Shown here: piece by piece, positions 25,483-33,435 of the stretch
How the letters are laid out: each line of letters opens with the position of its first letter
How positions within the stretch are numbered: the stretch's first letter is position 1
Assembly (NCBI GenBank): GCA_016703105.1
Contig: JADJCS010000020.1
Location: forward strand, 186,001 to 250,000
Length of the DNA stretch: 64,000 bases
Direction of reading: 5' to 3'
Source: Flavobacteriales bacterium
GTDB lineage: Bacteria; Bacteroidota; Bacteroidia; Flavobacteriales_F; PHOS-HE28
The notes under the pieces: generated by a model
What the model saw: only the letters and a program-made list of their open reading frames with translations
Database searches by the model: none
Told to the model about the DNA's origin: nothing
Translations under genes and position numbers: made by a program

Positions 25483-26952
25483 ATGGGACCATGGTTGCGA
25501 GGGATCTGTGTAGCGTTCCTTTCGGCCGTCGGGATGGTCCCGATCAATGTCCTGGCGCAATCGCCGCACGGCGAGGCGATGAAGATCGATTGTGCCGCAT
25601 GCCACGTACCTGACGGTTGGAGCGCCATGCGGGACTCGCTGACGTTCGATCACGGGCAGACCCATTTTCCATTGATAGGCGTCCATGACCAGGTGGACTG
25701 CAGGTCCTGCCACGCTTCATTGGTCTTCAGTGAGGCCCCGCCGGACGATTGCATTTCGTGCCACACGGATGTACACAGTATGTCCGTGGGTGACGATTGT
25801 GCCCGGTGCCATACGCCGGTGAGCTGGCTGGTCGACGACATACCTGAGCTGCACGAGCAGAACGGGTTCGCTTTGGTCGGGGTGCATAGCAATTTGAGCT
25901 GTGTGGATTGTCACATTTCGGACAACGGCAACACATTCATCAGGCTTGGCAATGATTGCATCAATTGCCACCAAGCGGATTACCTCGCCACCAAGAGCCC
26001 TGATCATATGTTGGCGGGATTCTCCGCGAACTGCGTGGAGTGCCATGATCCACTTGGCTTCGGCTGGGCGACCGATCTCGTTGACCACGATTTCTTTCCG
26101 CTCACTCTGGGGCACGACATCGGTGATTGCGCGCGCTGCCATACCACCGGCGATCTCTCGGCCGTATCGCCCGAATGCGTGAGCTGCCATCAGCAGGACT
26201 ACAACAGCACAACGAACCCGAACCACGCGGCTTCCGGATTCTCCACCGATTGCGCCTCCTGCCATACGACCGATCCGGGGTGGACACCAGCGACGTTCGA
26301 TCACGATGCACAGTTCTTCCCCATCTACAGCGGATCGCACAACGGCCAATGGAGCGCGTGCACGGACTGCCACACGAACCCCAATGACTTCTCGGTGTTC
26401 ACATGCACCGGATGCCACGTGAACCCCCAGACCGACGGCGACCACAATGGCATGCCCGGTTATGTCTATGAGAGCAATGCCTGCCTGGCCTGCCACCCGA
26501 ACGGGGATGCCTTCGGCTTTGACCACAACACCACCGATTTCCCCCTCCAAGGGGGTCACGTCGGCGTTAACTGCACCGAGTGCCACGCGAATGGCTATGC
26601 GGGCACGCCCACCAACTGCGACGCGTGCCACATGGACGATTACAACGGCACCACCAACCCGAACCATAGCGGCGCCCAGTTCCCCACGGATTGCGCGCAA
26701 TGCCACAATGAAACCGCGTGGACCCCGGCCAACTTCGATCACGACAACCAGTACTTCCCGATCTATAGCGGGAACCACAACGGCGAATGGAACACCTGTT
26801 CTAGTTGCCACACCAACAGCAACGACTACAGTGTCTTCAGCTGCATTATCTGCCACGACGACGAGGCACAATTAGCCGACGATCACAGCGGTGAGAACGG
26901 ATACGCGTTCAACAGCAATGCATGCTTCTCATGCCATCCCAGCGGGAACTAG
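25483..26952 (+). CDS. 19-heme c-type cytochrome
   Basis: I place the start at the ATG at 25483, which gives a signal peptide (MGPWLRGICVAFLSAVGMV) just as in the upstream paralogue; the frame is open further upstream only inside the previous gene. The product has 489 residues and 19 CxxCH motifs. Its N-terminus (SPHGEAMKIDCAACHVP) and C-terminus (EWNTC...VFSCIICH, ACFSCHPSGN) align motif by motif with the 37-heme protein, whose central repeat array it largely lacks. It has no sorting domain or lipobox. The next gene starts 2 nt after its stop. Confidence 0.9.
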   Translation: MGPWLRGICVAFLSAVGMVPINVLAQSPHGEAMKIDCAACHVPDGWSAMRDSLTFDHGQTHFPLIGVHDQVDCRSCHASLVFSEAPPDDCISCHTDVHSMSVGDDCARCHTPVSWLVDDIPELHEQNGFALVGVHSNLSCVDCHISDNGNTFIRLGNDCINCHQADYLATKSPDHMLAGFSANCVECHDPLGFGWATDLVDHDFFPLTLGHDIGDCARCHTTGDLSAVSPECVSCHQQDYNSTTNPNHAASGFSTDCASCHTTDPGWTPATFDHDAQFFPIYSGSHNGQWSACTDCHTNPNDFSVFTCTGCHVNPQTDGDHNGMPGYVYESNACLACHPNGDAFGFDHNTTDFPLQGGHVGVNCTECHANGYAGTPTNCDACHMDDYNGTTNPNHSGAQFPTDCAQCHNETAWTPANFDHDNQYFPIYSGNHNGEWNTCSSCHTNSNDYSVFSCIICHDDEAQLADDHSGENGYAFNSNACFSCHPSGN

Positions 26953-26954
26953 CG

Positions 26955-28553
26955 ATGGCTATGCGAACCCTCACGCTTTGGTCCCTTCTCCTGGTCGTAT
27001 CCGGTTGCTTCGGGCAGGACGCGCTGCAGGGTGAGGTCACCTTCATCACGGCGAACAACGTGTATGTCAACTTCGGAACTACGGCCGCCATCGCGATCGG
27101 GGATACCCTTCACGTGGTGAAGGGTACAGAGGTCAGTCCCTGCTTGGTGGTGACCACCAAGTCCACCACCTCATGCCTCTGTACCGTCGTTGCGGGGTGC
27201 AAGGTCCAGAAGAACGACAAGGTCGTGCTTAGGACCCCGCATCCCGTTGTGCCGCCTTCGGGTCGGTCGACCGGGAAGGCGGAGAAAGGTCCCGCCGCCG
27301 AGAAGGTCCGTGACAATGGCGAACGTTATCGAGGCCGGCTTTCGGCGACGAGCTATAGTACGATCCCATCGGCGAGGGAGAACGATCACCGGGTGATGTA
27401 CCGCCTTTCGGCCAATGCGGACCGTATCGGCGGCTCCAAGTTCTCCGCCGAGACCTACTTGAACTACCGGCAGTTGTTCCCGGCGGGGGAGAGCAAGTAT
27501 CCGCAGCGCACGGAGTTTTTCAACGTGTATAGCTTGGCGGTGAACTATGCCCCGGACTCCACTTTCTCGATCACGCTCGGGAGGAGGGTCAATAACAGCG
27601 CATCCTCCTTGGGGGCCATTGATGGATTGCAGGTGGAGAAGCACTTCGGCGGTTTCTTCACGGGCGTGATCGCCGGGTCCCGGCCTGATATCATCGATTA
27701 CGGCTTGAACGTCGGCCTGCTTGAATACGGGGGCTACCTGGGATATGCCCGGAGCGCGGAGAAGTTGGATACGCGAACGACATTGGGGCTTTTGCAGCAG
27801 ACCAATGCGGGACCGGTCGATAGGAGGTACGCCTACTTTCAGCATAGCTCCACGTTCTGGAACGACCTCAACATCTTCGGTTCCTTTGAGCTCGATCTCT
27901 ACGGTTTGGTGGATGGTGCACCTACCACCAAGGCCCGACTGACCAACTTCTATCTCTCTTCCCGCTATCGGTTCGGAAAGCGGGTCGATCTGTTCGCTTC
28001 CTATGATGCCCGGAGGCGTATCGTTTACTACGAAACCTATCGGAGCGATATTGAGATGCTGCTGGACGATGATGACGCGATGCAGGGTGCCCGCTTGCGG
28101 TTGAACGTGCGTCCGATCAAGGATATCAGTTTGAGCGCGAGCTACAGCAAGCGGTTCGAAAGTGATGGAGGGAACAGGTCGGACAATATCAACGGCTACA
28201 TCACCTTTTCCAAGGTCCCTGCCATTGGTGGGCGCTGGTCTGTGCAGGTGAACCGGAACACATCGAGCTATGTGAGGAGCGATGTACTATCCGTGCGGCA
28301 TTCGCGGATGCTCGTCAAGAAGCGGATGAACGCGAGCGTATATTTCCGTATGGCGAACTACAGGTACTCCACCCTCCTTGATGTGGAGGGGGTTCCCATG
28401 GAACGGCACCAGAAGTTCTATGGCGTCGATCTCTCCTACAACATCCTGCCCAAGTTGGTGTTCAGTGTGTTGGGCGAACTCTCGACCATGGGCGATGAAC
28501 AGAACTACAGAGTGAACGTGAGCATCACAAAACGTTTCGACAGTAAGAGATAG
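26955..28553 (+). CDS. predicted outer-membrane beta-barrel (possible porin of the cytochrome complex)
   Basis: The ATG at 26955 gives 532 residues: a signal peptide (MAMRTLTLWSLLLVVSG), a soluble N-terminal domain of about 100 residues with four Cys, a basic Pro/Lys-rich linker, and then about 400 residues of alternating polar/apolar strands with aromatic ends (FFNVYSLAVNY, FYLSSRYRFGKRVDLFASYD, RWSVQVNR) ending VNVSITKRF. That looks like a large beta-barrel. It lies between the 19-heme cytochrome (2-nt gap) and an OB-fold lipoprotein (1-nt gap), so it could be the outer-membrane sheath of a porin-cytochrome conduit. I see no sequence resemblance to MtrB that I can state with confidence. Confidence 0.65.
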   Translation: MAMRTLTLWSLLLVVSGCFGQDALQGEVTFITANNVYVNFGTTAAIAIGDTLHVVKGTEVSPCLVVTTKSTTSCLCTVVAGCKVQKNDKVVLRTPHPVVPPSGRSTGKAEKGPAAEKVRDNGERYRGRLSATSYSTIPSARENDHRVMYRLSANADRIGGSKFSAETYLNYRQLFPAGESKYPQRTEFFNVYSLAVNYAPDSTFSITLGRRVNNSASSLGAIDGLQVEKHFGGFFTGVIAGSRPDIIDYGLNVGLLEYGGYLGYARSAEKLDTRTTLGLLQQTNAGPVDRRYAYFQHSSTFWNDLNIFGSFELDLYGLVDGAPTTKARLTNFYLSSRYRFGKRVDLFASYDARRRIVYYETYRSDIEMLLDDDDAMQGARLRLNVRPIKDISLSASYSKRFESDGGNRSDNINGYITFSKVPAIGGRWSVQVNRNTSSYVRSDVLSVRHSRMLVKKRMNASVYFRMANYRYSTLLDVEGVPMERHQKFYGVDLSYNILPKLVFSVLGELSTMGDEQNYRVNVSITKRFDSKR

Positions 28554-28554
28554 G

Positions 28555-29337
28555 ATGATGAACAAGAAGATCGGATACATGTACGCATCGATCATCTGTG
28601 GGGTCATGGTGACCGCATGCGATGACGGTCCCAAGACCATTGCCTCGGAAAAGTCCAATGAGGGCACTACCGGGGTCTTCTCCGGAAATGCGGAGGATGC
28701 GTCCCAAGGGGCCGCTATGACCGGCGCAGGGGTGGGGGCGGACGTGCACTCGATCACCGCGCTCGAAGTGCTTCCAACGACGAAGTACGTATACGTGCGT
28801 GCGAAGGAGGGCGATGAGGAGTTCTGGATCGCGTCCACCAAACAGGAGGTCGTGGTGGGCAGAACCTACTTCTACCGTGGCGGACTTCTGAAGACCGATT
28901 TTCAGAGCAAGGAGTACAACAGAACGTTCGAGAAACTGTATTTGATCTCGCAGCTCGTTCCTTCCGACCATGGCAGCCAAGGTTCGGGTATGCCACCATC
29001 CACGCCGTTCACTCCTACCCAGCAGGAGCCGGCATCGCCGATCATCAGCGAAGGATCCGTGAAGATCTCCGAACTATTGGCGGACCCGAAGAAGTTCGCC
29101 GGAAGGTCCGTTCAGGTCAGTGGCACCTGCACCAAGGTGAACCCGAACATCATGGGTCGTAATTGGGTCCATTTGAACGATGGCACCAACAAGGACCAAG
29201 ACCTTGTCGTTACCACGGACGTGCTGATCCCGGAGGGCCATGCCGTAACCATGGTGGGCACCGTGGCGCTGGACAAGGACTTTGGCGCGGGGTATCAGTA
29301 CGGTATCCTCTTGGAAGGCGGTACGCTGGTGAAGTAG
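28555..29337 (+). CDS. lipoprotein with C-terminal OB-fold-like domain
   Basis: The 260-residue protein starts MMNKKIGYMYASIICGVMVTAC, with the lipobox VTAC for lipid attachment. Residues 60-130 form one small beta domain. After a Pro/Thr/Ser linker, residues 165-260 resemble an OB-fold (VQVSGTCTKVNPNIMGRNWVHL, then TMVGTVALDKDFGAGYQYG), the kind of domain often found in genes near multiheme cytochromes. It is the last gene of the cytochrome operon and lies 20 bp from the end of the convergent CcsBA gene. A role as an assembly or surface lipoprotein of the complex is inferred. Confidence 0.75.
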   Translation: MMNKKIGYMYASIICGVMVTACDDGPKTIASEKSNEGTTGVFSGNAEDASQGAAMTGAGVGADVHSITALEVLPTTKYVYVRAKEGDEEFWIASTKQEVVVGRTYFYRGGLLKTDFQSKEYNRTFEKLYLISQLVPSDHGSQGSGMPPSTPFTPTQQEPASPIISEGSVKISELLADPKKFAGRSVQVSGTCTKVNPNIMGRNWVHLNDGTNKDQDLVVTTDVLIPEGHAVTMVGTVALDKDFGAGYQYGILLEGGTLVK

Positions 29338-29357
29338 GCGCTGGTACCGGGCATCGA

Positions 29358-32300
29358 CTAGGAGAACAAGCGGAACGCCCGCTTCCGCACAAAGGCGATC
29401 AGACCAATGATCACCAGCACCATGACCCCGATGTACACCCATTGCGGTACCGGCACTGGATCGCCGGCGGCATAGGAGTGGAGACCTGAGAGGTAGTAGT
29501 TCACCCCGTAGTAGGTCATGATCACGGTGGCTAACCCGAAGAGCGAGGCCACATTGTAGGCGTACAGGCCCTGCAGCTTCGGGATGAGCCGCATGTGCAG
29601 GATGAACGCATAGACCAGGATGGTGACCAAGGCCCAGGTCTCCTTCGCATCCCAACCCCAGTAGCGTCCCCAGGATTCGTTGGCCCACACCCCACCGAGG
29701 TAGGTGCCGATGCTGATCATGAACAAGCCCCCGATCAAGGTCATCTCACTGAGGTAGGACATTTCCTTCACGACCTTGTGGATGCGTTTCTCGTTGTGTT
29801 TCGAGAGGAAGATCATCAGGATGAGGTTGATCAAGCCGATCACCGCGCCCAGCATGAGGAAGCCGTAGCTCCCCGCCTCCAATGAGACGTGGATGGTCAA
29901 CCAGTAGGAACGCAACACCGGGACCAACGGGGTGATCTCCGGGTCCAGGTAGCTCAACATGGCCACGAGCAGTACCGTTGCCGCAAGGATCATGGTCGCT
30001 GCGGATCCACCAAAGGATCTCCTGGTGAACAGGATACCCGCCAGCACCGTGGTCCAGGCGATGTAGATCATCGACTCATAGCCATTGCTCCACGGTGCAC
30101 GTTCGGAGACGTACCAACGCAGGCCAAGACCGATCGTGTGCAGGAAGAACCCGAACAGCAGGAGCACGAGCAGCACTTTCTGGACCTTCCGCAGGTCAAC
30201 GGCGGGTTTGAAGACCGAAAAGAACATCAGGAAAAGGAAGGCCACACCCAGGGAGGTGTAGAACAAGGCCAACCGGTTGAAGACGTTCAGTTCGTTCAGC
30301 AAGATCTCCGCTCCGATCCGCGCAGTGCTGGGGACCACGGCCGCACCTTGCTCCTTTTGGTAAGCACTGAGTTCGTTCAGCAGCTTATCAGGAAGTGCAT
30401 AGTTGCCGGTGGACATGGCCTCCCGCAACGCATGGACGTATGTGGAGAAGAACCGGTCCGCAACGGGGTCGTTACCATGTTCGTGACCGTCCGATCGCGC
30501 ACCGACCCAGGTATTGTTGGGGTCACCCGGCACCGGTATGATCTTGAGCATTCCGCCCCCCAGCACCATGTTCATGATGTTCAAGCGTTCATCCACTTTC
30601 ATCAGGTCCTTCTCGTAGACCCCGCGATCGATGGGTTGCATCGCGTTGACCCTGCTGACCTCATCGCGAAGCACGTAGTCGCCGTTCGAATCGAAGAAGT
30701 CCTCGTACGCGGCCAGTGGGCCCGGGACCCCCAACTGCTCGTGTATCTTCTGGTGTTCACCCAGCTTGATCATCGGGACCGCGATCCAGTCCTTGCTACT
30801 TGCCAACATCCCCAGGACCACCTGGTCGGCGGACAGGTCGTTGATGCGCTCCTTGCGGTACACCTTGCGCATCACCTCGCGCGTCAGTGTGTGCATCGGT
30901 TTCATTCGCCCTCGATGGTCCTGGACCACGATCCTGCTGAAACGTTCGGCATGCGCGGCGTCCACGATGTTCAGGTTGTTACGCTGATCGATCACCTTTT
31001 GCGCCTGGGCCAGCGTGGGTGCCGAGAGCAGGGCCAGCACCAACACCGGCACCGTGGTCGTCCTCCTCATCATTTCGATGTTCTCCGAAAGCTTGTGGAA
31101 CCGGCTCTTCTTGCTCAAGAGGGACATGATCATGCCGATGGTCAGCAGGATGTAGCCGATGTAAGAGATCCAGGTCCCCCAGAAGTCGTGGTTCACGCTC
31201 AGATATGTCCCAAGCTCATCCTGGTCGAAGGAGGACTGGAAGAAACGATAGCCATCGTGGTCCAGAACGTTGTTCATGAAGATGCGGTGGTCCTCCTTCA
31301 CGTCCGCTCGCTCATCTATCAACTGTACCTCACTGGCATAGGAGGTGGCGCTGTTGGTGCCAGGGTAGCGCTCCATGATGAAGTCATAGAGCTTCAGGGA
31401 GAAGGGGAGGGGAATGTCCTTGGCCCCATAGGATATGGCCACGTCCATGTCATCCGCATGCGCGACCGCGGGTCTGCCGGCCATGCCCTTCTGCCCATAG
31501 ACCATCAGTTCCTGCGCGGTGCCATTCACCTTCACCACCATCCGAAGTGCGGTCAGGCTTTCGTTCTTCACCTTGGGACCTTCGGATCCGAGTTTGACGA
31601 CGGCTTGTTCCTTGAAGTCTCCGAAGACAAATCCATTGGTCCCGTCGTTGTACATGGAGCGAAGCCGCAACGGATGATAGGCTTCCCGTGGATACAATGT
31701 GTCCGTGGTCCGCGTGGCCATCACGGTCTGTACCAATGCCCTATCCGACTTGATAAGAAGGGAATCGTTCCGGTAGGCGATGTTCACGGCCTCCGGGAGG
31801 AGCGCTTCTGTGAAGTTGAAGAGCACGTTGTGGTACCGCCTGGTCTCTCCGGCGCTGACATAGTATTCCTCCCGACCGCCCATGCCCGCGAACACCACCT
31901 TGATGGTCGGCTTGCCGTTCGGAGCCTCCTCCAATAGCTGCTTGGGATTCGGTATGAACTCTTGGACCTCCGCCTCGATCAGATCATCGCCGATGAGATA
32001 TGAACCCCTCCAATCGTTGTTCCCCAAAGTCGAAAAAAGCACGGGTTCATCGAAATGATAGACCTGCTCGCCCTGCCTCACTTGAAAAAGCAAATAGGTC
32101 TCCGCCGAAAGGAAACTGTTCGACGATCCGTTCTCCCGGATATGCATGATGCCCTCGTAGCCGAAGTACCGTGTAACGCCCGCGCCGATCAGGATCACGA
32201 TCATGGCCAGGTGGAACGTGAGCAAGGCCCACTTCCGCTGCCGCACCATCTTGAACCGCACCACGTTCACCATGATGGTGATGGCGAAAAGGACGAGCAG

Positions 32301-32519
32301 GAGCGAGAACCACGAGGACTTATAGATGACGTGCTGTGCCGAACTGGTGCCGAAGTCGTTCTCCAAGAAGGTGCCTACGCCGATCGAGGCGGCGAACAAT
32401 AGGATGTACAGCCCCGCAGCGCGGGTGGTGAACATTGGCGCGAGAACCTTCTGCACACCGGTTCGGAGGGTGATGAGCATCTTCTTCGTTCGGGATGAGG
32501 TTGCCATGGATCGTGTCAT
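29358..32519 (-). CDS. ccsBA: fused CcsB-CcsA (ResB-ResC type) cytochrome c heme lyase
   Basis: This 1053-residue inner-membrane protein starts at 32519; an ATG 12 nt later is possible. Residues 30-480 are ResB/CcsB-like (early helices, then a large periplasmic domain). Residues 700-1050 are CcsA-like, with the tryptophan-rich WWD motif WGRYWGWDAKETW flanked by helices. Fused CcsBA proteins carry heme across the membrane and attach it to CxxCH cysteines (system II maturation). Its presence beside 88 CxxCH motifs is functionally coherent. It runs convergent to the cytochrome operon, so it is a separate transcript. Confidence 0.93.
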   Translation of the reverse strand: MTRSMATSSRTKKMLITLRTGVQKVLAPMFTTRAAGLYILLFAASIGVGTFLENDFGTSSAQHVIYKSSWFSLLLVLFAITIMVNVVRFKMVRQRKWALLTFHLAMIVILIGAGVTRYFGYEGIMHIRENGSSNSFLSAETYLLFQVRQGEQVYHFDEPVLFSTLGNNDWRGSYLIGDDLIEAEVQEFIPNPKQLLEEAPNGKPTIKVVFAGMGGREEYYVSAGETRRYHNVLFNFTEALLPEAVNIAYRNDSLLIKSDRALVQTVMATRTTDTLYPREAYHPLRLRSMYNDGTNGFVFGDFKEQAVVKLGSEGPKVKNESLTALRMVVKVNGTAQELMVYGQKGMAGRPAVAHADDMDVAISYGAKDIPLPFSLKLYDFIMERYPGTNSATSYASEVQLIDERADVKEDHRIFMNNVLDHDGYRFFQSSFDQDELGTYLSVNHDFWGTWISYIGYILLTIGMIMSLLSKKSRFHKLSENIEMMRRTTTVPVLVLALLSAPTLAQAQKVIDQRNNLNIVDAAHAERFSRIVVQDHRGRMKPMHTLTREVMRKVYRKERINDLSADQVVLGMLASSKDWIAVPMIKLGEHQKIHEQLGVPGPLAAYEDFFDSNGDYVLRDEVSRVNAMQPIDRGVYEKDLMKVDERLNIMNMVLGGGMLKIIPVPGDPNNTWVGARSDGHEHGNDPVADRFFSTYVHALREAMSTGNYALPDKLLNELSAYQKEQGAAVVPSTARIGAEILLNELNVFNRLALFYTSLGVAFLFLMFFSVFKPAVDLRKVQKVLLVLLLFGFFLHTIGLGLRWYVSERAPWSNGYESMIYIAWTTVLAGILFTRRSFGGSAATMILAATVLLVAMLSYLDPEITPLVPVLRSYWLTIHVSLEAGSYGFLMLGAVIGLINLILMIFLSKHNEKRIHKVVKEMSYLSEMTLIGGLFMISIGTYLGGVWANESWGRYWGWDAKETWALVTILVYAFILHMRLIPKLQGLYAYNVASLFGLATVIMTYYGVNYYLSGLHSYAAGDPVPVPQWVYIGVMVLVIIGLIAFVRKRAFRLFS

Positions 32520-32833
32520 AGGGGTGTTCGGCTCGACCGTCGATGGGCTTGTACTTCTTTGGAACAGTTCGTTGCGTCGTTGCTACTGCGGATCATGCCT
32601 GATCGGGAACCGCCCATCTGGATGCGAAGTTGCGCTGGTTCCATCGTTGGACCATGACGACCTTGCGGACCACCCTCGCCGAATATGCTTCGCACCACAT
32701 GCATGCTGGGAGGTAAGGATGGAACCAATGATGAAGTAGCCATGGGAACGACCGAAGTGAATTGAACGGAACACGACCGTCGCGCTTACGTCAGAGGCGA
32801 CAAGTCATCACGGTGCGGCGGCACCGCGATCGA
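32520..32833. other. 314-bp gap upstream of CcsBA
   Basis: No supported gene is present. It must contain the promoter for the minus-strand CcsBA gene, but I cannot point to a clear box. The block 32646-32690 weakly resembles 18768-18810 in the gap upstream of the oxidoreductase operon. Confidence 0.4.
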
Positions 32834-33223
32834 TCATCCGATCGACTTCGGCGGGTGGAATACGCTGCGCGATGCCCACTGGCCCACGCAGTCATCCTTC
32901 ACGGAAGCAGGACCCACGCGTAGCAAACCCCCAAGCATAGGACCGGGCAACGCAAGGGAATGACCGGTGAATAGCGGAGAATGTCCGCTCGCGCCATGGA
33001 ACGGCAGCTTCGCATGTTGGGCGGGTTCGCTCGCTTCGTGCCCGGGGTCGCAGTAGTGCAGAAGAACGAACTCGACCACGGTCAACTTCCCGTCAGCACG
33101 CTGTTGATGTTCCGTGTAATGCTCCTGAAGCGCAGGCGCCCTGAAGACCTCTATCAGCCCGGCCGATGCAAAGGCCATCAGAAAGACGTGGGCCGCGAAT
33201 AGCGAGGCGGTGAGACTGCGCAC
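32834..33223 (-). CDS. small secreted protein, paralogue of 18240-18626
   Basis: A GTG at 33223 gives 129 residues with a hydrophobic N-terminus (VRSLTASLFAAHVFLMAFA) followed by AGLIEVFRAPALQEHYTEH and VVEFVLLHYCDPGHE. It ends RSVFHPPKSIG, identical to its paralogue at 18240-18626. The frame is open further upstream (to 33388), but that part is Arg/Pro-rich and unlike the paralogue, so I rejected it. A TAGATTCG box ends only 3 nt before the GTG, which could mean a leaderless mRNA or a slightly later start. The function is unknown. Confidence 0.65.
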   Translation of the reverse strand: MRSLTASLFAAHVFLMAFASAGLIEVFRAPALQEHYTEHQQRADGKLTVVEFVLLHYCDPGHEASEPAQHAKLPFHGASGHSPLFTGHSLALPGPMLGGLLRVGPASVKDDCVGQWASRSVFHPPKSIG

Positions 33224-33435
33224 ATGCGAATCTAGACAAGTGCAGGAGGGTGGCGCACAAAGGCTCGACGAAAGGATGGTCAGCTTCGACGGACCGATCC
33301 CGGGTCGTGACCGTGGCTGGCGCAATGATCTCGATGCCTTTTCTCTTGTGGAACGAGCGCCTTCACGTTCTGGCGCGCCGACCGCCATTCATTGTGGCTG
33401 GCTTTGGGTACGTAGGAACTTGCGCTATGCAAGGA

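Noticed and set aside
29889..31937. 682-codon open frame on the plus strand opposite CcsBA
   Set aside because: It is antisense to a family-supported gene, with His/Gln/Val-rich meaningless sequence.
33224..33388. upstream extension of the 32834 small protein to an ATG at 33388
   Set aside because: The added part is Arg/Pro-rich, has no match in the paralogue and would hide the signal peptide.
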